This document shows, piece by piece, positions 1 through 10,608 of a stretch of 64,000 nucleotides of DNA (position 1 is its first letter; every line of letters begins with the position of its first letter). Source of the DNA: Viridothelium virens. Lineage: Eukaryota; Ascomycota; Dothideomycetes; Trypetheliales; Trypetheliaceae. A model generated the notes under the pieces. It was not told the DNA's origin and did not search any database. It saw nothing but the letters and a program-made list of their open reading frames with translations. The DNA is taken from contig ML991833.1 of assembly GCA_010094025.1 (NCBI GenBank), forward strand, positions 62,001-126,000. The letters run 5' to 3'. Both the position numbers and the translations under genes were made by a program.

Positions 1-579
1 CGGTATAGTTGTGCCCAAAGATGGCCTGAAGCGCGTTTCCCATTAGAGCACCTCCTTGGTATACTGCAACGATATCAGCATTGGAGCGAGATGACAGCCA
101 ATATCCTTACATTGTAGGCTATACCATATGACAGCAAGAAAAGCGCGCGCTCCGACATAATAGTAACTTCCCCACATGCCAAACACTGACCGTGCGACTA
201 CAGGGTACCCAATATGGTACACGCTTGCACATCGTGAGTTGAAAAGCATGGCCACAGATGAGATGAGCTGCGAAAGAAAGATGACGAGGATGGACTGCCA
301 CCAATTCAAGCCAATACCAATCATAGTAGATCCCAAAGTCCAATTGCCAAACGAGACTGAGAAGTAGAAGGTGCAGTAGTTCCACCATCGCCATGTCCGT
401 TTCTCTGGCGGCGTGGGATCCAGATCTTCATTGCTCCATGAGGATCTTTGGCCTGGATGACCATGCTTGTCGAGATCCGTGTCATCAGTCCGGATGAAGT
501 TCAGAAACGCTGACCGACTGGTAAAGGCGTGTGAGAGAGCTCTCCATCTCCGCTCAAGAGTATCGTTCAGCGTTGCCAT
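1..579 (-). CDS. NCS1-family nucleobase/allantoin/thiamine-type permease, N-terminal part (runs off the window)
   Basis: Plasma-membrane transporter of the NCS1 (Fur/Dal4/Thi7-like) family; members import uracil, allantoin, thiamine or related compounds by proton symport. Seen: exon 1 (111..579) and the start of exon 2 (1..63), joined across a 47-bp GT-AG intron (64..110). The N-terminus has the charged segment and the W-W-N-Y motif (TWRWWNYCTFYFSVSFGNW) that precedes TM1. Next come TM segments containing IGIGLNWW, then GYPVVARSVFGMWG, a signature of the family. After splicing the frame continues as Y-Q-G-G-A-L, as expected after W-Y-S-L-Q. The ATG at 579 is used because the family consensus begins just after it; an in-frame extension further upstream lacks homology-like content. 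The remaining TM segments lie outside the window. Substrate cannot be assigned from this fragment. Confidence 0.88.
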
Positions 580-1022
580 GACGCCTATTCGGCAATATGG
601 AATATCAGTGTGAACGGGGCTTGTTCTGCTACGAACAGTACATTCTCGGTCGTTGCAGAAGTTGATCACGTTTCAAGCACTCATGCTTCCCGGTTGAGAT
701 ACCATGAAAAACTTGCCTGGGCGATGATAATCCAGGCAGAGTCGAGTCTAGAAGGGGCAGATAACAGTAGGTACATTGTCGCGTGCCTATTTTGCCCTGC
801 AGGGTCCCACTATCTCGCCGAAGTCCATTTCTAGTCACTAGCATGAAAATTGCGTTACGTATGAGAGGGGTTTGCGTCGGTGCTGACCGACAATCTGCGG
901 CGGCCATTTGCCACACAGTCGAGGAAAGCTTGCCGTGTTCTGGAAGGTCAGATGCGGCAACCCCCAGTCGGATTTTGAATTTTTGTGGGGTGCCGCACGG
1001 CAGTCTCCAGAAGAACATCGTA
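580..1022. other. Intergenic, upstream of the permease
   Basis: About 440 bp between two minus-strand genes. It should hold the permease promoter and the 3' end of the next gene. I see no conserved coding signal, RNA gene or repeat; short open frames on both strands lack splice or homology support. Confidence 0.5.
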
Positions 1023-2059
1023 TCACTGCTCCGATTCTGCGCCGGATATCGCGTCATGACCTCTAAGGTTCGTCTCTGTGTTGCCCAAGTACTTGGCCAT
1101 CTGGCGGTTCATAACCCGTATGGTCTCCTGAGCTTTTGCAAGTGAAGATTCGGCGGCAGCGAAGTGCTCGTCCGTGACGGCTTTAAGCTTCGCTCGTTCA
1201 TCCTGGCGTGCTCGAGCCTCGAGTAATGGTAGATGATGCATCTGAACCGGTTCCTTGCGTTCGACCGTCGTGAAAATGTGTTTCCGCTTGGCTGCTCTTC
1301 ATGAGTTTCCATCGTGTGACGGCATACCTGTCAGATATTGTGACGTAGCCAAAAAGGACCACAGGGTTCGTTCCTTTTGGTTCAACAATACTCCTGGTAC
1401 CCGCCCGGAAAGAGTGGGTTAGAATGAGAAGCAAAGTCACACACCTCCGCTGTGATCCTCATATTTGATTATGAGGTCGAAAATCTTCGTGATCTCGAGG
1501 CCGCCACTGGATGAGGGCTCTTCGGTCGGTCGCTCCTCTCGTAATGTCCAGTAGGCAATGGCGTTGATATACGTGACCGGGTGCCTCCTATGCAGTTCGA
1601 GCCACTAGATGTCAAAGTCAACCATATTTCGTCGTTTTCACATGGGGAGCATCAGCATACAACATCCCTCACTCCGTCCCTCAATGCCGCAAATATATAC
1701 TTGTCATCGTATGCGGCATTGAGGTCGAGGAACTTTGACTTTGGCCGGAAGCTCGATTTCGGCCATACCCCCATGGAGTACGCCTGATGGCACAATCCCG
1801 GCCAGACGGCGTGGTCGAAGTCGTCGAGGACTTCGGTATTTGGCCCGTTGTCCTCGACTTTGACTCGCCGTCGCTCTACTCTGGGCGCGGGACAAGGTGT
1901 CTCAGAGGCGACCTCGTGTGCCATCGGCTGCTCTAGGGAGCTGGCCTCGGAATTCTGGTGAACAAGGTCAGTTTGACTTTCCTACAATGTTTGAAGGGCA
2001 TCGGTCTATACGCTTCTGGACGGCCAGTAATCTGGAGTCCCGATCACGAATCTATCCAT
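1023..2059 (-). CDS. Hypothetical protein, five exons, function unknown
   Basis: I do not recognise this protein. The model was built from splice signals: exons 2012..2059, 1661..1954, 1445..1604, 1328..1393 and about 1023..1291. All junctions keep frame, giving about 280 aa. Intron 1 ends with a good AACTGAC branch point and CAG; intron 3 has TTCTAACCC before CAG. Intron 4 would be only 36 bp, which is short for this genome, so that junction is the weak point. The middle of the protein is conserved-looking, with segments FLDLNAAYDDKYIFAALRD and VTYINAIAYWTLREERP. The C-terminal 60 residues are charged and likely coiled-coil (SLAKAQETIRVMNRQMAKYL). There is no signal peptide or TM segment. 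The ATG at 2059 opens the first exon (MDRFVIGTPDYW). Confidence 0.6.
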
Positions 2060-2341
2060 GGTATTTGAACGATCTGGATTTTCTAGACGGATTGCCGTAG
2101 TAAAATTCTAAGTGAAGGATATCTTCACTGCGAATATTTATAGGCGCGTGGACTTCAATCGCATGTGATTTGTGCGTCACAGCCTCTTGTAATCATCGAT
2201 CACTTCTATAGATCACTCCAACACGCAGAGGCACATACAATCACACCAAAGCTATCGCCAAAGACATCGAGCATCTCAACTATCGTGCAAAGTTTAAAGA
2301 AAGTCTCTCCTATCTGTTGGCGGATGAAATCACTGAATCCT

Positions 2342-4476
2342 TCAGACCCAAGTGTCCCAACTCAGACCGTCCCTCACGAGCAGCTGTGGGTGCTGCGTTC
2401 CATTCCAAAGCGGTCCTTCGGACTGAGGATCGTATCGCGCATCTTCGTAGCAATGCTCGAAGGCGACTTTTGGATAGCCTTTGTACTGTTGGTCATACTT
2501 TGGATCGACTGCATCTTGGAGGTTGCTGACCGACCCGTCTGGATGAAGCTGCTTCCAAGGTGATGTACATTGGATGCCTTTGCATGTCTTGAGCACCAGC
2601 ACTAACGCATCAAGGCGATTGATAATGTCTATAGTCGGTCTTCCCAATAGAGTCGTATTTCCCATGTGGTATGCGTTGCCTTGTGCACCCGGCTGTACCG
2701 GGGCGTCAGGGTGGAGATTGTTCATCTGAGCAGAATTGGTCTGAGACATCATTAGAACTGCAGGTCTCTGGACTTTCTGGACTCGCTACGGAAGGGAAAA
2801 TCTGACCGTCATATCATAGAGTTCGTGCGAAGCGTTCACACACCAGACCGAATATAAGAGGCTGTAGTTGCCTCCTTCCACCCGCACAGCCTTGTACGTG
2901 TTGATGGCCTTGGCCGCATCGATCTCTTGCGCTATCTTTTGACCTGCGACTTGGAGTCAGTATCTTCTCCTTACTGTTTCGCATCATCTGGGCTTACTAT
3001 AATTGCCTTCCTGCGACCAGAGTCCCCAAAATTCGATATTGACTTGCTCGCCTCTGATATTCTTCGCGCGGTTAAAATCATCCGGGTTCTGAAGTGGCAG
3101 AGGAAGCCCACTACCATCAAATTCGTCGCGTGGCTTGATACCTGCCATGTTGAAAATTGTAGGAGCGAGATCGACATGTGCTGTGACCATATCTGTGCTA
3201 CCACCCTTTTGAATCTTAGGCCCGCGCATAATCATGGGTACGTTGATGTCTTCTTCAAAGTGACATTTCTTGCCGGCTTGCAGGCGATGTTGGCCAATGT
3301 GATAGCCATTGTCCGCGGTGTAGATGATGTACGTATTATCAAGAACACCGGCTTTGTCGAGTCGCTGGACAACTCTCTCGACGAGGTCATCCACTGACTG
3401 GAGCGCCTGGATGCGACGTTGATAGAAGCCATCAAGGTAGTGCACATTGTCGTCCGTCAACTTCGGGAGGTCCCAAATTTTGTTAACACCGGATTTCTGT
3501 CAGCGGTTAGCCGTGGCTCGCTATTCACAAGACAAGATCCTCTCAGGAGATGAACTGCTGATGAGAAACCCCTACCTTGTCCGGATTGAAGTTTTCTGTT
3601 CGTGGAACAGTCAGATTCGTGAAGACGTTTTCGTATTTGGCTGCCGGGATGGGCCCTCCGTTAGAGTTTGAGCCATCTGCAGCCTTACCATTCACCGATG
3701 TGTGCGGAGCTATTGGTGCTATGCCAACGAAGAATGGCTTGCCAGTCTGGTTGAGGGCACGATCCAAATAACCCAGGGCGTAGTTGCTAATGATGTCGGT
3801 GCTGTACCCTGGGACTTTGCGTGGAGCCAGATGGTCGTTACCTTCACTATGCTGGTAGCTAGAACCGTAATAACTGTAGGTGGTTGGGTCCAGCAAAAAG
3901 TCCTTAATGACGTTGGAGCATTAGCAAGCGACAAGTTGGACAGCACATTGAGATTGACCACGTACGGAAACATCCCACCCTGCAGCACATCTGTTGTCGC
4001 GGCAGTAGTTTGTCAGAGTGTGAGCGTTATAGAGCTTGCCAGTGTAATAAGTGCTGTAGCCTGCTTCTTGTAGCCATACAGGCAAGTATTTATTCCACAG
4101 TCCCATTGCTTGGACTTGAGGCCAGCCTCCTCCAATTCCACCCACATCTGTTACGTTCGTATTGTGCTAGTAAAGTTAGCAACGCCGGTCATCAATGCTC
4201 TTTCAGCAGGGTGTCTTTACGCACCGCATGCTGGCCCGTCCAAAGCGTGACCCGAGATGGACAACATAGAGCAACATGAGCGTAGTGTTTCTGGAATTGT
4301 GTGCCCTCATTTGTCAAATACTTCTGGACTTTCGGCATGTAATCCAAGGAGTTCATGCGGGCATCTTGATCATCGGTAAGAATGAAGACGATGTTTGGGT
4401 GGTTTGACGACGCCGCAGCAGCAAGAGCAAGAGATGTCAAGGTCGCAAGGCCAATGCACTCGTGAAGATTGCGCAT
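2342..4476 (-). CDS. Secreted arylsulfatase-type sulfatase
   Basis: Hydrolyses sulfate esters outside the cell, probably to scavenge sulfur. Six exons: 4225..4476, 3966..4166, 3576..3902, 2998..3496, 2807..2943, 2342..2740; every junction keeps frame, giving 604 aa, normal for fungal arylsulfatases. Residues 1-22 are a signal peptide. The metal site starts at NIVFILTDDQD (28-38). The catalytic motif is C71-C72-P-S-R, where Cys71 is the residue converted to formylglycine in active sulfatases. Later come GKLYNAHT, HTSVNG, YTADNGYHIGQHRL and the C-terminal YDMT region, all in family order. The fifth donor is the less common GTCAGA. Catalytic residues are all present, so I expect an active enzyme; the physiological substrate (choline sulfate, aryl sulfate or a glycan) is not determined. 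Sulfur-starvation control is likely from the family, not seen directly. Confidence 0.93.
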
Positions 4477-5724
4477 CTTTATAGCGATGAAAAAATAAGA
4501 AAGATAGTTGGGGGAGAATTAAGAAGAGACCTGAATATGAAAAGTGCCGGGGAACTTGCCCAGTTGAGCTATCATATAGCTTGGATGTCCTTTCATGCGA
4601 CGTGTTGTGCGCCTTTTCGAGGCATCATTAGGAGCAAGCACTCAAATATTCTAAAAATCTAACGAGGCGTTGTTTCGGACATCTCAGCAGGATCAGGAAG
4701 CTTGAGTCCAGAGGCCACAGGGATCCTTTGAAGGATGCTCCGTGGCAGTGAAGGGGGTCTTCCGCTACGTATCATAGGCTCTCTCAAGCTGAATATAGAA
4801 GGTTTCTCTGAAGCTAGAAAGATCAGAATCAAGGAAGGTCTGTGAAAGTAGAGGCCAGCTCATTAACACATAGCATAGAGCAGCGCTGCTGGATTGGTGT
4901 AATTTTGTATTCGCCTCCAATTGGATACATGTCGAAGATACGAGTTTGCTAATTACTGCCACACCTGATCACCAAAAGAAGTAAAGAGAGCGATTTTCCG
5001 ACAAGTAACGCTTTTTAGCAATTGCTTACTTCACCGTTTGCAAAGCTTACTAGTAAGCAACTAATAGCCAGTAAGCAAAATGAGCCCCTGATCAAAACAT
5101 CAAAGTCATCGTATCCGTTCCTACGGACTGCAAGAGGACTTTATTACCAGACTCACCAGTGTCCAACTCGCAGTTCCTCTGAAATGGAACACTAGAGGTG
5201 GGTTCGATGCTGACCGGCAGACAGAGGACGCACGGAAAGCCGGAGAAAGCCAGTCGCCTGTAGCACCACTGGATGTAGGATGTTGAGTAGTCTTTAATGT
5301 GTCTCACGGAGGTCAGGAGCTACTCTTAACGACCTTTCGACGATTTGCTTAGTGACCAAGTAGTAGCATGTATTTATTCGACAGTCGGGTTGGCCTCAGA
5401 AAGGTCTGGGTGCTGAGAGTCTCCTATTGGATAGGTCCAACCTTCGTGTAAACTGAGTTCAGAACATTCATAATCGCTCACTCGATAGCCGCCTAGAACT
5501 TGGAATTCGTCTGTAGAGCAGTACATCTCGCATTAATAAAATGCCAGTGCCGAAAGAGTTGTGTAGACATCTTGAGGTCCTTGTTGCGGCGGAACACCAG
5601 GGGTTTCCTCCGCATCGGACATGCAAGCTATGAATGCCATCATACCTCCTACGTTCTTCATATCCGTCTCTCTACGGAGTACTTGTAAACGAGCCCAGCA
5701 TTGTCTCCAACTCTTTCAGTTGCA
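4477..5724. other. Divergent intergenic region between sulfatase and AIM18-like gene
   Basis: About 1.25 kb that must hold both promoters. Apart from the palindrome cluster at 5022..5078 (listed separately), I see no coding exon with splice support, RNA gene or transposon. Short frames such as 5092..5307 on the minus strand have no recognisable content. Confidence 0.55.
5022..5078. promoter_or_regulatory. Cluster of TTGCTTACT / AGTAAGCAA half-sites with a perfect palindrome
   Basis: TTGCTTACT at 5022..5030, a perfect 14-bp palindrome GCTTACTAGTAAGC at 5045..5058, and AGTAAGCAA at 5070..5078. Four half-sites in 57 bp, in both orientations, between the divergent sulfatase and AIM18-like genes. 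It looks like a site for a dimeric regulator, or the remnant of a small inverted-repeat element. No known factor is assigned. Confidence 0.35.
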
Positions 5725-6981
5725 ATGAATCCACCAAATATTGCTGCTCGATTGGCAATACCACGCGGCACGTTCGTCTGCAAAAACCATACTCGTTTCT
5801 CACCAAACGTGCAGCAGTCACGCAGCATCTTCTCACCGTCTCTCCGCTCCTTCGACCGAGTCTCCGATGGCAGACTTCGCAATCCCATAGATCCCGTGGC
5901 ATTCCACCGTCGCGAAGCTACTCAACGCGCGTATCATGTGCGGCGCAACAAATTCATGTTTGCAGGAGCAGTCGCTTGCATGATCATTCCCGTCATCATC
6001 TTCTACAATGCCGACATTCCCCCACCCGACACCTCAAAGACCAACAAAACCACACCAGAATCCAGACGCTCTCTGATACCACGGGAAAATGCAGATAGCA
6101 GCAGCAAAGCTACCGAGACCTTCGCTGGCAAACCTGTACATGTCATTCCCGGTGGCAAGGTCCTCGCCGAAGATCCAGACAGTCCCACCGGCGCCGAGGT
6201 GGAGCTCGTCGAGACGGGGACATCGACGATCCCGCACTTTCCCAAGACAATTCACATCCCCGAGCAGAACCAGATCGCCGGTTCTACCAACGTGACCGAC
6301 GACGAATACACACTGGTAGGATTAGGGATTCGCACCGTCAGCTTCCTCAGCATACAGGTCTATGTTGTCGGCATGTACGTTCGTACGACGGACATCGGTG
6401 TCTTGCAATCGGCTATGATCCGTCAGGTGGATCCCGTAGCAACAGCACTGGTGCCAATGGAAAAAACTCAATTGAGGCAGAAGCTGGTAGATCCGGAAGA
6501 GGGAAGGGTATTGTGGGAGACACTACTAAAGGACAGTGGCATCCGGACAGCTATCAGGATAGTTCCAACGCGGAATACGGACTTTGCGCATCTGAGGGAT
6601 GGATGGGTGAGGGGCATTACGGCTAGGACACAAGAAGCGACAAAGCGAGGTGATCAGTCATACGAGGACGAACAATTTGGACTTGCAATGAAGAATTTCA
6701 AGTCTGTATTTGGTGGAAAGGGCAAGGCTCCAAAGGGATCGGTCTTGCTTCTAACGAGAGATGAGAAGGGGAAGCTGGCAGCGCTTTATCAGGAAAAGGA
6801 AGGGAAAGGAGCGTATCAAGCCATGGGGAGCGTAGATGATGAGCGGGTTGCAAGGCTTGTATGGATGGGATATTTAGCAGGTAAGAACGTCAGCAGCGAG
6901 GGCGCAAGGGAAGGCATCGTGGATGGCGTCATGGCGTTTGTTGAACGCCCTGTCGGCACAGTAGAGACGAGGATCAGTTGA
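5725..6981 (+). CDS. AIM18: AIM18/AIM46-like mitochondrial protein, chalcone-isomerase fold
   Basis: Single-exon gene, 418 aa. The first ATG (5725) is followed by a basic, serine-rich presequence (residues about 1-70) typical of mitochondrial import, and a TM segment near residues 75-95 (KFMFAGAVACMIIPVIIFYN). This matches the inner-membrane-anchored AIM18/AIM46 type. After a linker, the chalcone-isomerase-like domain occupies roughly residues 170-410. It contains LVGLGIRTVSFLSIQVYVVG, then RNTDFAHLRDGWVRGITART, which are the family's best conserved blocks. Family knowledge: these proteins keep the isomerase fold but not the flavonoid reaction, and loss affects mitochondrial inheritance; the molecular role is not established. 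The open frame extends upstream to a TTG codon, but the ATG is preferred. The coding strand becomes G-rich in its last 500 bp. Confidence 0.86.
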   Translation: MNPPNIAARLAIPRGTFVCKNHTRFSPNVQQSRSIFSPSLRSFDRVSDGRLRNPIDPVAFHRREATQRAYHVRRNKFMFAGAVACMIIPVIIFYNADIPPPDTSKTNKTTPESRRSLIPRENADSSSKATETFAGKPVHVIPGGKVLAEDPDSPTGAEVELVETGTSTIPHFPKTIHIPEQNQIAGSTNVTDDEYTLVGLGIRTVSFLSIQVYVVGMYVRTTDIGVLQSAMIRQVDPVATALVPMEKTQLRQKLVDPEEGRVLWETLLKDSGIRTAIRIVPTRNTDFAHLRDGWVRGITARTQEATKRGDQSYEDEQFGLAMKNFKSVFGGKGKAPKGSVLLLTRDEKGKLAALYQEKEGKGAYQAMGSVDDERVARLVWMGYLAGKNVSSEGAREGIVDGVMAFVERPVGTVETRIS

Positions 6982-7096
6982 TGTGTAACAATGTTCACTG
7001 TATAATTGATGAAAACAGATCATCTCCATTCAATTCGGGTATCGAATATCTGTGGGTGTACTACCGTCCAGTGGTCCCACGGGCCCAATAATTAGC

Positions 7097-7512
<416 letters not shown>

Positions 7513-7955
7513 GGTTGCGGGGCTCGGCGGGCGAGTGAAGAAAAAGCGGCGTAGGAACGAAATGGTGGGCAATTGGTTTCTTATGCAAATTGAACTGGCG
7601 ACAAGATTCGACTCTGGTGGCGGCGGGGATTGCAAATAGAAGTACTTAGTGATGCGATCACGGCCATTTGAGTAATCAGCCTCAGGCCGCAAGATCAGAC
7701 TAACGGAGCATCGGAGCCTCGCAGACCGATAAAACCCTTCGGCGTGACTTCGGGGTTTGACGGTGCTGCGTCATTCGTCTCGACTCTCGACGCCAAGTGG
7801 AAGTTTGCGTATTACCTACGAACCTACACTCATATTGATCTCCACGTTTCACTCTACCAACACCAAGCTTCCGTTTTGCTGGTCCTCGAACCAAGTTGCT
7901 TTCAAATACTATGCTTCGTTAATTTCCCTTATCTAATTTACACTACTCATTCGTC
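7513..7955. other. Divergent promoter region, glutaredoxin / LMBR1-like gene
   Basis: About 440 bp between two divergent start codons. It is pyrimidine-rich near the LMBR1-like start. No coding feature, RNA gene or repeat could be supported. Confidence 0.5.
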
Positions 7956-10163
7956 ATGAGCTCCTCCGTAGGTTCTGACATCTTTGCTATTGCTGCTATC
8001 TTCGTAATATCCCTCTTGGTACTACTCCTCCTAAGACATTATGTCCCTCTGCGGACTGCGCCTGCTTATCTACTCACTCCCGTTTTCCTTGCCATCGCCC
8101 TTCCCTGCAGTATCATTCTCCTCGTACCTATCGACCTCTCGTCTAGCGTTTCCGAGGGCAGTGGAGCTTCAAGGGGGGTTTGGCTTCCCTCAAGAGTAGT
8201 CCTTGTTGCATGGAGAATATGCTACTGGCTTACGTTCTGTTTGACGTGGTATGTCAATGAAGTTCCCAACTTCGCCATGGATCGTGCTGATAGTCCTTGT
8301 AGGTTCATACTCCCACTACTTGGCGAATATGTGGATTCGGGCTACCGCGATATCAAAAGTCGCCTTCTGTACTCCCTGCGATCGAACGGACGATTCCAAT
8401 TAATGTATTTGGTATCCGGTATAGTTGCTGCTGTTTACCTCTATATCGAATATGGATTCCATACGAATAGCCCAAAAGCTTTGGTCATGGCGCTTGCGTA
8501 TGCTTGGGGATTGATCTTGGCCATATACTTGATGGGACATGGGCTGGTTGCGCTACCTCGGCGACTAATTCAAAACGCAAATACTGCTGAGAGGCTCCGA
8601 AGATTGCAGGCTCGAGCACCGAAGGTCAATGACAAACTGACCGAGGCCATGGATGAACTTGACGGACTGGAGTCTCAGGTTATGCAGCTAAGGCAAAAGA
8701 GGATGGCACTCTCGCGCGATTTTCAGGATTGGATTGAAGATCTCGTAGAAACATCGGCGCTGCCAGAATCGCGCTTGTCCGCAGCAAGTGACACTTCTCG
8801 TTCGAACGTACCAGCTGTTGTCACAGAGCGTTATCTTGCGGATCTCACCCGCAAATTGAAGCGTGCACGTCACAAGAAAGCGCGCTTCGAAAACGAATGG
8901 GCGCATCTCATTAGCGATGCTTCGGATGCGCAAGCCATTCTCAATTCGTCAGCCTCCAAACGTCTTGAGTTTGAGCGCTCGGTCGTACCTGGCCGTTCAA
9001 AGCGAGGGTTTACTATCCTCACGCCGTATTTGCGCTACCTCCTACATAGGCACGTTATTCCATCTCTTCGCATTGCCTTGGGAGGCTTTCTCGCGCTTGC
9101 CTCGATAGCTATTGTGTGGTCTGAAGTGACGACACCTATCTGGCACAAGCTCTCTCTCATTACATTGACCGTTTCTCCTTCCGACAACGTCAACTTCGGC
9201 GGCCAAGTCATCGCAGCAGCATGGATTTGCTACATGTGCATCTCCGCCCTGCACACCGTCTCCACCGCCAAAGTCTGGGGCAACCGAGCCCTCGTCGTGC
9301 GGCACACCTACCCCGAAAGCGCCTCCTGGTACAGCTACCAAGTCGCCAAGCTCACCGTCCCCCTCTCCTACAACTTCATCACCCTGCTCCCCCCCTCCGT
9401 CTACAAATCCACCACCTTCTACACCTTCCTCGGCCGCCTCATCAACCTCACCCCGCTCGGCTCCGGCTTCTCCCAATGGTTCCCCATCTTCATCCTCCTC
9501 CCCGTCCTCGCCGCAACCTTCAACCTCTACGGCCGCATCCCCAAAGTCATCGGCTGGAGCAGCCTCGAGGAAGAAGACAACAACAGCGCCAACGACCCCA
9601 ACGCCGCTGGCTACGGCACGGGCGGCTGGCGCGAAGGTCGCGCCCTCATCGAGCGCGAGCTCAACGCCACGCCCCACCGCTCCAGCGCGCTAGGCCTCAC
9701 CTCGCGCGACGCCAGCCCTGCGACGCGTAACTCGTCGAATACAACGCCATCCGCGGCGACTGGTCGCGTGCCGGCGAGCGTGCGGGCTCGTGAGCAGTAT
9801 CGGGATCGGCAGCCGCTTGTGGCGACGATGCCGGAGGATAATGTGGATCGTGCGGCGCCGAGGGCGGCGGAGAGACGTGGGGCGGCCGGGGAGCAGGAGG
9901 AGGGAGGAGGAGGAGGAGGGGGAGGGGCGGAGCAGGAGGATGGAGGTTTCTTTCAGGATTTTGCGCATCGGGTGAGGAATACGATTGAGACGACGGATCG
10001 GCCGTCGTGGATGAATGGGATCGGGGAGGGGTTGCAGTTTAAGCGACCGAAGTGGATGGGTGGGGATGAGGGGGGGAGAGGAGGGTCGTCGTCTGCTGGA
10101 GGGGGTGGGTTGGGGAGGTGGTTTGGTGGGAATGGAAGGGTGGATGGAAGAGTGAGGCTATGA
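7956..10163 (+). CDS. LMBR1-domain multi-pass membrane protein
   Basis: Conserved fungal integral membrane protein of the LMBR1 family (lipocalin-receptor-like); cellular role not established in fungi. Exons 7956..8248 and 8303..10163, giving 717 aa. The 54-bp intron is a multiple of three and has no stop, so a reader could miss it. Removing it joins T-W to F-I-L-P-L-L-G-E-Y, the family consensus, whereas retaining it inserts 18 unrelated residues. N-terminal TM segments lie at about residues 8-30, 40-62 and 80-100. A further TM pair surrounds SNGRFQLMYLVSGIV. Then comes a coiled-coil stretch (about 215-330) and a second TM block (about 355-520). The tail (about 530-717) is disordered and Gly/Arg/Glu-rich, with low-complexity GGGGGG. 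The coding strand is C-rich from about 9230 to 9720 and G-rich after 9770. Confidence 0.9.
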   Translation: MSSSVGSDIFAIAAIFVISLLVLLLLRHYVPLRTAPAYLLTPVFLAIALPCSIILLVPIDLSSSVSEGSGASRGVWLPSRVVLVAWRICYWLTFCLTWYVNEVPNFAMDRADSPCRFILPLLGEYVDSGYRDIKSRLLYSLRSNGRFQLMYLVSGIVAAVYLYIEYGFHTNSPKALVMALAYAWGLILAIYLMGHGLVALPRRLIQNANTAERLRRLQARAPKVNDKLTEAMDELDGLESQVMQLRQKRMALSRDFQDWIEDLVETSALPESRLSAASDTSRSNVPAVVTERYLADLTRKLKRARHKKARFENEWAHLISDASDAQAILNSSASKRLEFERSVVPGRSKRGFTILTPYLRYLLHRHVIPSLRIALGGFLALASIAIVWSEVTTPIWHKLSLITLTVSPSDNVNFGGQVIAAAWICYMCISALHTVSTAKVWGNRALVVRHTYPESASWYSYQVAKLTVPLSYNFITLLPPSVYKSTTFYTFLGRLINLTPLGSGFSQWFPIFILLPVLAATFNLYGRIPKVIGWSSLEEEDNNSANDPNAAGYGTGGWREGRALIERELNATPHRSSALGLTSRDASPATRNSSNTTPSAATGRVPASVRAREQYRDRQPLVATMPEDNVDRAAPRAAERRGAAGEQEEGGGGGGGGAEQEDGGFFQDFAHRVRNTIETTDRPSWMNGIGEGLQFKRPKWMGGDEGGRGGSSSAGGGGLGRWFGGNGRVDGRVRL
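8249..8302 (+). other. In-frame 54-bp intron of the LMBR1-like gene
   Basis: GTATGT donor, CTGAT branch-like site and TGTAG acceptor. Its length is divisible by three and it has no stop codon, so retention would add 18 residues without breaking the frame. Its presence is inferred from the conserved W-F-I-L-P-L-L-G-E-Y junction. Confidence 0.75.
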
Positions 10164-10608
10164 TAGATAGATATAGATGTATTGGTTAGGAATTCGTAAG
10201 ATAGATACCCATTGATATGAAGTTATGTCTTTTCAATAAGAATTTGTTAATCCTGCTTGATTTTATATTTTCCATACTGACTTGTTCTACATTTTCCCTC
10301 TCCCAAACCGAGGTGGTACTTTCGGCTACGCTCTGTATCAAAGCAATGCGCCAGCCCAATGCTTTGCTGAATGTTGTCCGATATAAGGAGACAAGAGAAT
10401 CTTGAAACAGAAGCTTGAAATTCCGTGGATCCAATTTTGGGTTCCTCTTTCGACGCGAAGAGAATCTCTAGGAGAAGACGGCCGTGTCATCCCAGTCATG
10501 TCTCGTTGATTATCAAGAGCCGCTGCTCTCACTACCGCCGAGAGCTTATCTTTTCTGCGTGTTTCTGCTGTCCTACCCAGCGGAGAGTTTGATGCTCTTG
10601 AGAAGAAC
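10164..10608. other. Convergent intergenic region, LMBR1-like / Mkk1
   Basis: About 445 bp between two stop codons; AT-rich 3'-flanking DNA on the left side. I see no further gene or repeat in it. Confidence 0.5.

Noticed and set aside
9042-9677. Antisense frame of 211 codons within the LMBR1-like gene
   Set aside because: Shadow of GC-rich C-ending codons; composition is Gly/Glu/Val-rich without any domain.
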